A stretch of 64,000 nucleotides of DNA from DAIOEK01 sp963828285. GTDB taxonomy: Bacteria; Chloroflexota; Anaerolineae; Anaerolineales; Anaerolineaceae. Positions 29,070 through 36,902 of this stretch are shown piece by piece. The position numbers and the translations under genes were made by a program. The notes under the pieces are model-generated. The model had not been told where the DNA came from. It saw only the letters and a program-made list of their open reading frames with translations, and did not search any database. The number at the start of each line of letters is the position of its first letter. Positions within the stretch are counted from its first letter, which is position 1. The stretch is from contig CAWHEB010000004.1 of NCBI GenBank assembly GCA_963828285.1, forward strand, positions 207,243-271,242, read 5' to 3'.

Positions 29070-30719
29070 TTAACCCCAACTGGTTGCGTGGTATTCTCCC
29101 CAGACCTGGCGTAATACGCCTGTGATCTCTCCCAGGGTGATATCATTTTCCACACATTCAATGAACAACGGCATGAAGCTGTCCGTTCGCTTTGCTGTCG
29201 TCTCAAGTCTGGTCAACAGTTCAGCTACCTTTGCCTCATCGCGTTTGGATCTTAATTCTGCAAGTCGGGTCTTCTGATTCTGTTCAATGGACGGATCAAC
29301 CTTAAGCCGTTCCATCTCAAGTTTTTCTTCGACAGTAAATGCATTGACCCCAACCACTGTCGTTTCCTTGCTTTCGAATGCTCGCTGGAACTGATAGGCT
29401 GCTTCCTGGATTTCATTCGCCATAAATCCATTCTCTATGGATGCCAGGGAGCCGCCCATGGAATCGATCTTATCGATATATTCCATCGCCAGACGTTCGA
29501 TCTCATCGGTCAGGTATTCGATCATGTACGAGCCAGCCATTGGATCGACTGTATCGGCGACGCCGGATTCGTTGGCAATGATCTGCTGTGTTCGCAGCGC
29601 AACCCGAACGGATTTTTCAGTCGGAAGCCACAAAGCCTCGTCCATGCTGTTCGTGTGCAGTGATTGTGATCCGCCTAATACAGCAGCTAAAGCCTGTAAA
29701 GTAACCCTGACTACATTGTTTTCTGGTTGCTGGGCAGTGAGGGTTGAACCTGCAGTTTGTGTATGGAAGCGAAGCTGCCAGCTCTTGCAATCCTTCGCGC
29801 CAAAGCGTTCCCGCATGATCCGGGCCCACATACGGCGGGCTGCCCGGAATTTGGCGATCTCTTCCATAAAATTGTTGTGTGCATTGAAGAAAAATGATAA
29901 TTGAGAGGCAAAGCCGTCAATTTCAAGACCTGCTGCCAGGGCAGCTTTGACATAGGCGATTCCGTTTGCCAGCGTGAAAGCGACTTCCTGTACGGCGGTG
30001 GAACCTGCTTCCCGGATGTGATAACCGGAGATACTGATTGTATTCCAACGGGGAACTTCCCTTGAGCAATATTGGAACACATCGGTGATCAATCGCATGG
30101 AGGGGGTCGGCGGGAAAATATAAGTTCCACGGGCGACATATTCCTTGAGAATGTCATTCTGGATGGTCCCGCGTAATTCCGTGCTTGGAACACCCTGTTT
30201 CTTCCCAACAGCAATATACATTGCCAACAAGATCGATGCTGGTGCATTGATCGTCATGCTGGTGGATACTTTTCCCAGAGGGATCTCGTTGAAAAGTGAT
30301 TCCATATCCTTCAAAGAAGAAATGGAGACACCCACTTTGCCGACTTCCCCCATTGCCATGGGATGATCCGCATCGTACCCGATCTGGGTGGGCAGGTCAA
30401 ACGCGACTGACAAGCCGGTCTGTCCCTGCTGCAGCAGATAGCGGTATCTTTTATTGGATTCCTCGGCAGAAGCAAATCCTGCATATTGCCGCATCGTCCA
30501 GAATCGGCCGCGGAACATGTTCGGCTGTACGCCGCGGGTATACGGGAACTCACCGGGGAATCCCAGTTGTTCCATGTAATCCATTTCATATTCAGGGAGT
30601 ATTCCGGGAACCGGAATTCCGGATGGGGTGGTGAAGGTTGCTTTTCTTTCCGGGTTTTTATTCGTTACCGGAGTGAGCGTTTGTTCTTCCCATCGCTTTT
30701 TTTCGTTCTCAATGCCCAT
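29070..30719 (-). CDS. Methylmalonyl-CoA mutase, large subunit (catalytic domain only)
   Basis: The 549-residue product is the TIM-barrel substrate-binding domain of methylmalonyl-CoA mutase, which rearranges (R)-methylmalonyl-CoA to succinyl-CoA using adenosylcobalamin. GYDADHP near residue 118 carries the tyrosine typical of methylmalonyl-CoA rather than isobutyryl-CoA mutases. FPPTPSMRLITDVF, WNTISISGYHIREAGS and HTQTAGSTLTAQQPENN are standard core motifs. The cobalamin-binding domain (DxHxxG) is absent, so a separate small subunit must be encoded outside the window. The ATG at 30719 (MGIENEKKRWEEQ) is chosen for its AGAGG site; the frame is open further upstream, but that stretch does not resemble the family. 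Mce follows directly. Confidence 0.93.
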   Translation of the reverse strand: MGIENEKKRWEEQTLTPVTNKNPERKATFTTPSGIPVPGILPEYEMDYMEQLGFPGEFPYTRGVQPNMFRGRFWTMRQYAGFASAEESNKRYRYLLQQGQTGLSVAFDLPTQIGYDADHPMAMGEVGKVGVSISSLKDMESLFNEIPLGKVSTSMTINAPASILLAMYIAVGKKQGVPSTELRGTIQNDILKEYVARGTYIFPPTPSMRLITDVFQYCSREVPRWNTISISGYHIREAGSTAVQEVAFTLANGIAYVKAALAAGLEIDGFASQLSFFFNAHNNFMEEIAKFRAARRMWARIMRERFGAKDCKSWQLRFHTQTAGSTLTAQQPENNVVRVTLQALAAVLGGSQSLHTNSMDEALWLPTEKSVRVALRTQQIIANESGVADTVDPMAGSYMIEYLTDEIERLAMEYIDKIDSMGGSLASIENGFMANEIQEAAYQFQRAFESKETTVVGVNAFTVEEKLEMERLKVDPSIEQNQKTRLAELRSKRDEAKVAELLTRLETTAKRTDSFMPLFIECVENDITLGEITGVLRQVWGEYHATSWG

Positions 30720-30898
30720 ACACACCTCTTTCAGGGATATATTGAATAGTGAGACAAAGGAAGTATACACTATGGTCATGATCCACGCAAAAATAATCAG
30801 GCTGGAAGTGGAAATTCTTCCGAAAGCGGCGATTCGCATTTACCTATTTTTTCAGGTAGAATATAAAAATCATGAACAAGAAAACACAAGGGACACCT

Positions 30899-31642
30899 AT
30901 GAGTAAGAAAGATAACGCAGAAGAAGTTATCACCTCCTATAAAAAGCGTCAGCAATGGGGACCATTCCTGGTCGGAGCTCTGGCTGTGCTGTTGGTGGTG
31001 GTAGGGATTTTTGTTGTCGTCTTCTGGCTAACCGGGGATACCTCTAAACCACTACTTCCATTTTTAGCCAGTAAAACACCCACACCGACCAATACAGCAA
31101 CCTCAACACCGGTTACACCAACATTGACATTCACCAATACACCTACTGAGACAATGACACCCACGATTACAATGACGTCTACTGCCTCTGGGCCATTTGA
31201 ATATGTGGTTCAGGAAAACGACAACTGCTATGATCTGGCGATTAAATACAACACCAGTCTTGCCGTCTTGATCAAACTCAATGAGGCGAAGTATGGCACA
31301 AATTGTATTATTTCTCCGGGAGCAAAGATTATCATTCCGCCCCCTGGAGCTGCCCTGCCAACTTCAACTCCGGTTGATCTGACCAAGCTGAGTAGAGGGT
31401 TTGTCCTGAAAGGTTATGAGATCCAACAGGGTGAGTCGCTCGGTGTCATCGCAGAAAAATTCCTGAGCACGGTTGATGCGATCGTGAAACTGAACAAGCT
31501 CACCGATGTGAACGCCATCTTCATGGGACAGGTGATCGATATTCCAGTCAATTTAATAACTCCGGTACCTACTGCCCGACCGACAGTAACTCAAACTCTT
31601 GGGCCGACAATTGCATTTACAACCCTGACCCCAACCCCCTGA
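30899..31642 (+). CDS. Single-span membrane protein with two LysM-like modules
   Basis: The 247-residue product has one membrane span (FLVGALAVLLVVVGIFVVVFWLTG, about residues 22-45) and a Thr/Pro-rich linker (about 52-95). Two LysM-like modules follow: YVVQENDNCYDLAIKYNTSLAVLIKLN (about residues 100-126) and GYEIQQGESLGVIAEKFLSTVDAIVKLNKL (about 170-199). The tail is Thr/Pro-rich. LysM domains bind peptidoglycan glycan strands, so this is probably an outward-facing wall-binding anchor without an enzyme domain. The second ATG (MSKKDN) is preferred for its AAGGGA site; an in-frame ATG lies 27 bases upstream. The gene is divergent from the mutase gene. Confidence 0.82.
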   Translation: MSKKDNAEEVITSYKKRQQWGPFLVGALAVLLVVVGIFVVVFWLTGDTSKPLLPFLASKTPTPTNTATSTPVTPTLTFTNTPTETMTPTITMTSTASGPFEYVVQENDNCYDLAIKYNTSLAVLIKLNEAKYGTNCIISPGAKIIIPPPGAALPTSTPVDLTKLSRGFVLKGYEIQQGESLGVIAEKFLSTVDAIVKLNKLTDVNAIFMGQVIDIPVNLITPVPTARPTVTQTLGPTIAFTTLTPTP

Positions 31643-31661
31643 TCCGAAGTGATACAAACTC

Positions 31662-31692
31662 AAAGCCGCCCTTCGTGGCGGCTTTCTTTCTT
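31662..31692 (+). terminator. Rho-independent terminator of the LysM-module gene
   Basis: AAAGCCGCC and GGCGGCTTT form a 9-bp stem around CTTCGT, followed by a CTTTCTT T-rich tract. Confidence 0.85.
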
Positions 31693-31714
31693 ATAAGCTG
31701 AAGGTTTATCTTTG

Positions 31715-32398
31715 ATGGTTCAACCGCAAACACGTCTTTACCGTTATATCGATCTGGTCACTGCAGCTTTTGTAGCCGTATTGATCATCTCCAATATCGC
31801 TTCGACCAAGATACTGCAAATGGGTCCATTTTCCTTTGACGGTGGGACCATTTTATTTCCACTTGCATACATCTTCGGAGATATCCTCACTGAGGTGTAC
31901 GGATACCAACGATCTCGCCGGGTCATATGGACTGGATTCGCGGCTATCCTCCTGGCCGCATTGATCTTTGCACTGGTTGACATTCTCCCTGCCGCTCCGG
32001 GTTGGGAGTTGCAAACAAGTTATCACAGCATTTTGGGTCAGGCTCCTCGGATTGTAGCCGCAAGTCTTCTGGCATATTTTGCCGGTGAATTCAGTAATAG
32101 TTATGTCCTGGCAAAACTCAAGATTGCCACCAGTGGAAAATGGTTGTGGTTGCGGACGATAGGTTCTACGCTTATTGGTGAGCTTGTCGATACCAGTATC
32201 TTTTTGTTGGTCGCCTTTTTAAATGTTTTACCTTCCGATTTGCTTTTGGCAGTGTTTGTTTCCAATTTCATCTTCAAAGTCAGTGTTGAAGTATTGTTTA
32301 CCCCCATCACTTATAAACTTACCAATTGGTTGAAACAAAAAGAATCTGAAGATTATTTTGACCACAATACGAACTTCAATCCTTTTCGCTTGAACTAA
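31715..32398 (+). CDS. Queuosine precursor transporter (VUT/YhhQ family)
   Basis: The 227-residue product has six predicted membrane spans. It carries the VUT-family motifs ISNIASTKI (about residue 25), DGGTILFPLAYIFGDILTEVYGY (about residues 42-64, holding the conserved acidic and aromatic residues) and GELVDTSIFL (about residue 150). Characterised homologues import queuosine precursors such as preQ0 or preQ1 for tRNA modification. No preQ1 riboswitch is apparent upstream; the short gap is occupied by the previous gene's terminator. The ATG at 31715 is preferred over an in-frame TTG three bases earlier. No other queuosine gene is nearby. Confidence 0.92.
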   Translation: MVQPQTRLYRYIDLVTAAFVAVLIISNIASTKILQMGPFSFDGGTILFPLAYIFGDILTEVYGYQRSRRVIWTGFAAILLAALIFALVDILPAAPGWELQTSYHSILGQAPRIVAASLLAYFAGEFSNSYVLAKLKIATSGKWLWLRTIGSTLIGELVDTSIFLLVAFLNVLPSDLLLAVFVSNFIFKVSVEVLFTPITYKLTNWLKQKESEDYFDHNTNFNPFRLN

Positions 32399-32431
32399 GG
32401 TACTTCCTGGTTATACATTTTATTAATCTTA

Positions 32432-32460
32432 TTGTTCGGAAGATCATTTTCCTTTATAAT
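32432..32460 (+). promoter_or_regulatory. Promoter of the fur-znuACB-like operon
   Basis: TTGTTC at 32432-32437 and a perfect TATAAT at 32455-32460 have a 17-base spacer. The predicted start near 32467 falls inside the Fur box, so regulator binding would block initiation. Confidence 0.8.
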
Positions 32461-32475
32461 TGATAATGATTATCA
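32461..32475. promoter_or_regulatory. Perfect 7-1-7 Fur box
   Basis: TGATAAT-G-ATTATCA is a perfect palindrome identical to the 7-1-7 core described for Bacillus Fur. It abuts the -10 box and lies 22 bp upstream of the Fur-family gene, indicating an autoregulated operon. The sequence is closer to the Fur than to the Bacillus Zur core (TCGTAAT-N-ATTACGA). Confidence 0.88.
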
Positions 32476-32496
32476 TTACCAATTAAGGAAATCCAT

Positions 32497-32931
32497 ATGA
32501 CGGATCATAACCACCCCTGGTGCATCGCACTGAAACAAAACGGATACAGGTTGACACCATCCCGGCAGGCAGTTGTTGAGATCCTGGCTGCCAGCGAAAA
32601 GGTCCTGGATCCTCAAATGGTTTTTGACCAGGCACGCAAGGAGCACCCAGCCCTTGGTTTAATGAGTGTGTACCGCACGATAGAAAAACTTGAGCAATTA
32701 GGGCTGATCCAGAAGGTACACCAACCGGACGGTTGTCATGCCTATATTGCCGCCCCAGAAGGTCATCAACACCTGCTGCTTTGTCTTGGTTGTGGAAACG
32801 TTGAATACTTCAAGGGCGATAATCTCGACTCGTTATTTAAGGGGATTGGTATTGAAAAAAACTATCAAATCCAGGATCACTGGTTGCAATTGTTCGGATT
32901 TTGTAAAAAATGTAAAAGGAGTGATCAATGA
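32497..32931 (+). CDS. Fur-family metal-responsive repressor
   Basis: The 144-residue product has an N-terminal winged helix (GYRLTPSRQAVVEIL, then LGLMSVYRTIEKLEQLGLI as the DNA-reading region, about residues 12-70). The C-terminal dimerisation and metal domain contains GHQHLLLCLGCGNVEYF (about residues 88-104) and CKKCKR at the end; the two CxxC pairs form the structural zinc site. Whether it senses iron, zinc or manganese is not settled by sequence. The operon content (His-rich binding protein) suggests zinc, while the operator is Fur-like. The stop codon overlaps the start of the binding-protein gene (ATGA). Confidence 0.92.
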   Translation: MTDHNHPWCIALKQNGYRLTPSRQAVVEILAASEKVLDPQMVFDQARKEHPALGLMSVYRTIEKLEQLGLIQKVHQPDGCHAYIAAPEGHQHLLLCLGCGNVEYFKGDNLDSLFKGIGIEKNYQIQDHWLQLFGFCKKCKRSDQ

Positions 32932-33923
32932 TCAGTAAAAAACCTCATTGGTTCATAATGCTTATTATCGTTTTGCTTATTAGCTCATGCCAGGCGCAAA
33001 ACATATCTACAACTTCTAATCCGGAAACCTCCCCAATTAATGTTCTAACTTCAGATAGTATCATTGCTGATATCACACGGAATATCGCAGGCGATAAAGT
33101 TAATGTAAACAATTTAATACCGCTGGGAATTGATCCACATACATTTGAACCTACCCCAAAAGATGTTGTCCGGATAAAGGAAGCAGATCTGTTGGTAATT
33201 AATGGTGCTGGCTATGAAGGATGGTTGGAAAAATTATTGGAAAACGCTCGTGGAAATTACCTCACCATTGAAGCATCTAAAGGACTTTCGATGCGCATAC
33301 CGAGAGAGACTGAAGAGGACGATCATGAAGATGCATCCTCATTAGTTCAAGGTGAAGCTGAAAGCTCACCCATAGATAGTCATCACCACCATGATGGTGA
33401 CCCCCATTTCTGGCTCAATCCGCTCCTAGTAAAAACGTATGTGGAAAATATCCGTGATGGATTGATCGAATTGGATCCTTCTGGTCAGGAAATATATTCA
33501 GCTAATGCCTTGACTTATCAACAAAAGCTGGACGATCTGGATCGGCAGATAAAATCAATGGTTGCCGAAGTTCCCCGGGACCATCGAATTCTGGTGACCA
33601 ACCATGAAAGTTTTGGTTATTACGCGGATCGCTACGGCTTTTCGATCATCGGAACCATTATCCCCGGCATCAGTAGTGGATCATCACCTTCAGCGCTGCA
33701 GATCGTGAATCTGATCAAGAATATCAAATCTGTTTCCGCCCCCGCGATCTTCCTTGAAGCTGGCAGTAATCCCGATATTGCTGAACAGATCACAAAAGAG
33801 ACACATGTCAAACTGGTCACCGGGTTGATCACTCATTCACTGACAGATAAGAATGGCGGAGCAGATACTTATATCAAAATGATGTTATATAACACAAAAT
33901 TGATTGTAGATGGATTGAGGTAG
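32928..33923 (+). CDS. Zinc/manganese-type ABC transporter substrate-binding lipoprotein
   Basis: The 331-residue product is a cluster A-I (ZnuA/TroA-like) binding protein. The signal peptide ends in the lipobox LISSC at about residues 17-21, so the protein is anchored in the outer leaflet of the membrane. Metal ligands can be placed in GIDPHTFEPTP (about residue 66), HFWLNP after the loop, NHESFGYY (about residue 225) and a C-terminal acidic position. The loop before HFWLNP contains SHHHHDG and further acidic residues, a His-rich feature typical of zinc-binding members. It is coupled to the Fur-family gene upstream and lies just before the ATPase gene. Confidence 0.93.
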   Translation: MISKKPHWFIMLIIVLLISSCQAQNISTTSNPETSPINVLTSDSIIADITRNIAGDKVNVNNLIPLGIDPHTFEPTPKDVVRIKEADLLVINGAGYEGWLEKLLENARGNYLTIEASKGLSMRIPRETEEDDHEDASSLVQGEAESSPIDSHHHHDGDPHFWLNPLLVKTYVENIRDGLIELDPSGQEIYSANALTYQQKLDDLDRQIKSMVAEVPRDHRILVTNHESFGYYADRYGFSIIGTIIPGISSGSSPSALQIVNLIKNIKSVSAPAIFLEAGSNPDIAEQITKETHVKLVTGLITHSLTDKNGGADTYIKMMLYNTKLIVDGLR

Positions 33924-33926
33924 TCA

Positions 33927-34760
33927 ATGGAAAATGAGAAAACTATGGATTCTTCAGATTCTATCCCGACTGGATTTTCAAAATGTGACTATCCGTTACG
34001 GTGAACGAACTGTCCTTCATGATATCAGTTTTCAGATTCCGCATGGTGCTCGACTTGCTGTTGTCGGTCCAAACGGAGCTGGAAAATCCACTTTGTTTAA
34101 AGCAATGGTTGGATTGATTGACATTGACTCTGGGAAGTATCCTATATTCATGGTCAACCGCAGAGGAGTCATATTGATTGCGTGGCATATATCCCGCAGC
34201 GTGAGGAAGTGGATTGGAGGTTTCCGGTCACGGTCAGAGATGTGGTTACCATGGGCCGATACGGTAAACTTGGCTGGCTGCGGCAGCCTGATTCCGCGGA
34301 TAAGAAGATCATCCAACAATCCATCGCTGATCTGGGTATCACTTCCCTCGCCAACCGTTCCATTCAGGAGTTGTCCGGCGGTCAGCAGCAACGGGTTTTC
34401 CTGGCACGCGCCATCGCCCAGGAACCTCATATCCTGCTTATGGATGAGCCTTTCAATGGCGTTGATATTGCCACCCAGGAAACAACCCTGAAATTATTGG
34501 ACGACATGCGAGACCGGTCGGTCACTGTCATGGTCTCGACCCACGATCTCAACCTGGCACGGGATAAATTTGACCTCGTACTGATGATCAATCAGAGTGT
34601 TATCGCCATCGGACCACCAGAGGAAGTCTTCACCTCAGAGAACATTCAGAAGACCTTCCACTCGCAGGTTTTACTATTGGACGGTGTCGCTATTGTTGAT
34701 CAGTGTTGTGGTGGAGATGAGCATGAGCATATTTATACACATAACCAGGAGGGACATTAA
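33927..34760 (+). CDS. Metal ABC transporter ATP-binding protein, frameshifted near 34140-34165
   Basis: The product is the ATPase of the znuACB-like importer. Walker A (VGPNGAGKSTLFKAM) is encoded in one frame near 34065-34105. The Q-loop (AYIPQREEVDW), the ABC signature (LSGGQQQRVFLARAIA) and Walker B (HILLMDEPFNGVD) are in another frame from about 34165 onward. Between them the second frame reads GQPQRSHIDCVAYIPQ, so one indel near 34140-34165 separates the halves; the repaired product would be about 275 residues. The N-terminus is also uncertain: the ATG at 33927 gives a natural polar start (MENEKTMDSSDSIP) that would need another indel near 33965, while the ATG at 33934 is in frame with Walker A. 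Confidence 0.85.
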
Positions 34761-35614
34761 TGGACAGGCTTCTTGAACCCCTTACATATGAGTTCATGCA
34801 ACGTGGATTGGCAGCCTCCATGCTGGTTGGTATTCTTTGCGCAGTGGTAGGTTGTTATGTCGTGTTACGTGGAATGGCCTTCCTGGGAGATGCGATGGCT
34901 CATGCGATTTTACCGGGTATCGCAGTTGCCTATCTTTTCCAATGGAACTTACTCATTGGAGCTTTAATAGCTGCAGTACTTGTAGCAATTGGGATCGGAT
35001 ACTTCACGAAAGAGGAACGAATCAAAGAAGATACCGCCATTGGCATCTTCTTTGCGGCAGCACTGTCACTTGGAGTGGCACTCATCAGCAGCATCCGCAC
35101 GTATGCCGTAGACCTATCCCATATCTTGTTTGGAAATTTGCTCGGAGTCAGCTCAAACGATTTATGGTTGACAATTGGTTTGACAATAATCGTTCTTGTG
35201 GCAATCATTATTTTTTACAAACCATTTTTGGTCATCTCATTTGATCCAATTCTTGCCGCAACATTAAGATTGCCGACAAATCTGCTTAGATCGCTTTTGC
35301 TCATCCTGCTTGCACTTACAGTAGTAGTATCAATGCAATCGGTCGGGGTTGGATTGGTAGCAGCAATGCTGATAACGCCTGCAGCGACGGCCTACCTTTT
35401 GACTAAAAGATTAAGCCACATGATGTTCGTTTCAGCCGGAATTGGTGCTTTATCCAGTCTGACAGGGCTTTATACGAGTTACTATCTAAACATAGCTTCC
35501 GGTGCAGCAATAGTCCTGGCAGCTACGCTTATCTTCCTTGTAGTTTATTTTTTAAATCCCGCGCAGGGAGTTTTCTTACGCTTAAAGATCGCTGAAGCAA
35601 GAGAAAAGCGATAG
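34760..35614 (+). CDS. Metal ABC transporter permease
   Basis: The 284-residue product is a cluster A-I (ZnuB/TroC-like) permease with about eight membrane spans. Family landmarks are YVVLRGMAFLGDAMAHAILPG (about residues 33-53), LFGNLLGV (about residue 123) and GVGLVAAMLITPAATAYLLT (about residues 194-213), the last holding the residues that contact the ATPase. Its ATG shares one base with the ATPase stop codon. The last 86 bp overlap the end of the converging Lgt-like gene. Confidence 0.93.
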   Translation: MDRLLEPLTYEFMQRGLAASMLVGILCAVVGCYVVLRGMAFLGDAMAHAILPGIAVAYLFQWNLLIGALIAAVLVAIGIGYFTKEERIKEDTAIGIFFAAALSLGVALISSIRTYAVDLSHILFGNLLGVSSNDLWLTIGLTIIVLVAIIIFYKPFLVISFDPILAATLRLPTNLLRSLLLILLALTVVVSMQSVGVGLVAAMLITPAATAYLLTKRLSHMMFVSAGIGALSSLTGLYTSYYLNIASGAAIVLAATLIFLVVYFLNPAQGVFLRLKIAEAREKR

Positions 35615-36329
35615 AACATCCCATTAAGTAGATTAGTGCGAAAAATCTATCTGCTGGAATTTGCATGATGCTGGGAACATAATCCGATCGAATAAAGGAC
35701 ATGATCAAGCAAAGTACCATCTGGCTGGATATTACACTGAAAAAGCTCAGAATTGGCGTGGACGGGGATTGGTTTCGTCTTCGTGCGAATATATCAGCAA
35801 AAACTGTCCAAACCATGCCTATGAAACCTATGGGGAAGCGGGGAAGCACAACTCCGTACAGGTCAGGCAGATTGACACTCCAAATTGCTGGCGGCACACT
35901 GTTGGAATAATAAACAGGAACGCTGCTGACGGCAAACCATGCTCCAAAACAGATACAAGTCCACAGTGGTGTTAATCCACCAAGGATTTCTAAAATGTGG
36001 CTGCGGTTTCGGTATAAGAGTGGTGATAGAAATAATAACGCCCCTATCGGAGCCCCGCCCCAATCCATCCCTGATGACCAGTATTTGATAATTGCTTCAG
36101 GCTCTGACTGATATCCCCGAAAATGCAATGCAATATACATCAAACGGCTTCCAATAAATGCGCCGGTCAAAGAAAGCAAAGCTGTATTTAGTGCTCGAGA
36201 TTGGATCGATACGTTTGCCTTTGAAGATCTTTCAGGACCATCTTCAGTGGCTTTGATCCAGGTCCACAGAATGCCGATGAAAGCACTCAGACCAAGAATC
36301 CATGGATAGTAAGTCGACCTGTCAGGCAT
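35529..36329 (-). CDS. Polytopic membrane protein, divergent prolipoprotein diacylglyceryl transferase (Lgt)-like
   Basis: The 266-residue product has about seven membrane spans. GAFIGSRLMYIALHF (about residues 57-71) and SGMDWGGAPIGALL (about residues 85-98) resemble the Lgt segments around its GGM-HGG loop. The essential Lgt signature GRIGNFINGE is replaced by FGAWFAVSSVPVYYS, so diacylglyceryl transferase activity is doubtful. It may belong to a divergent Lgt-like family. It overlaps the end of the permease gene on the opposite strand by 86 bp, which is unusual for a conserved pair and suggests independent histories. Confidence 0.6.
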   Translation of the reverse strand: MPDRSTYYPWILGLSAFIGILWTWIKATEDGPERSSKANVSIQSRALNTALLSLTGAFIGSRLMYIALHFRGYQSEPEAIIKYWSSGMDWGGAPIGALLFLSPLLYRNRSHILEILGGLTPLWTCICFGAWFAVSSVPVYYSNSVPPAIWSVNLPDLYGVVLPRFPIGFIGMVWTVFADIFARRRNQSPSTPILSFFSVISSQMVLCLIMSFIRSDYVPSIMQIPADRFFALIYLMGCSIAFLLLQRSLSVRKLPARDLKNKLQGR

Positions 36330-36446
36330 GATAATTCATTATATCAAGCAAGGTCTTTTCTCTGATTTGGAATGAGTTAACGATCGCACTACTTTTTGGA
36401 ATGAAAATAGAGTGGGATCTTTGAATGGACGCTGCAACGGTTATAC

Positions 36447-36475
36447 TTGCACGCGGTTTGTCCTGATGATATGAT
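36447..36475 (+). promoter_or_regulatory. Promoter of the 36.5-38.5 kb envelope operon
   Basis: TTGCAC at 36447-36452 and TATGAT at 36470-36475 have a 17-base spacer. The predicted start near 36482 excludes the upstream ATG at 36471 and supports the one at 36495. Confidence 0.55.
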
Positions 36476-36494
36476 AAACTCGGTGCTCAGAATT

Positions 36495-36902
36495 ATGCCA
36501 GGACAAAACAACTCAACTCAACGGACCCGAAAAATACTGATCTATATTATTCTGGCTACCCTGCCATTTTATTGTCTTGGAATTATTAGTTTGAGCCTGC
36601 TGTCAGCGAATCGTAACCAACGACCTACAAGCACCAACACGGCAACCATAACTGCTTCTCCAACCGAAGAACCGACCAGTACCGGAACTGTTACCCCCTT
36701 ACCAACGGATACGCCTTCAAAGACCCCAACAAAAACCGACACACCAACACCTACGGATACAGATATTCCGTTGCCCACGGATACCGATACACCGCAACCA
36801 TCCGAGACCTTTACACCGGTTCCCCCGACAGAGACACCTACTAATACACCTATTCCTCCTAGTGATACCCCACCAGCATCCGTTACCCTTCCAACAGTAT
36901 GA
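36495..36902 (+). CDS. Single-span membrane protein with long Thr/Pro-rich tail
   Basis: The 135-residue product has one membrane span (ILIYIILATLPFYCLGIISLSLL, about residues 13-35) followed by about 95 residues of low-complexity TPT, TDT and PTE repeats. It is probably a wall-spanning stalk with no enzymatic domain. The ATG at 36495 is chosen because the likely promoter overlaps the earlier ATG. The stop codon overlaps the next gene (ATGA), tying it to the binding protein. No family is recognised. Confidence 0.65.
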   Translation: MPGQNNSTQRTRKILIYIILATLPFYCLGIISLSLLSANRNQRPTSTNTATITASPTEEPTSTGTVTPLPTDTPSKTPTKTDTPTPTDTDIPLPTDTDTPQPSETFTPVPPTETPTNTPIPPSDTPPASVTLPTV

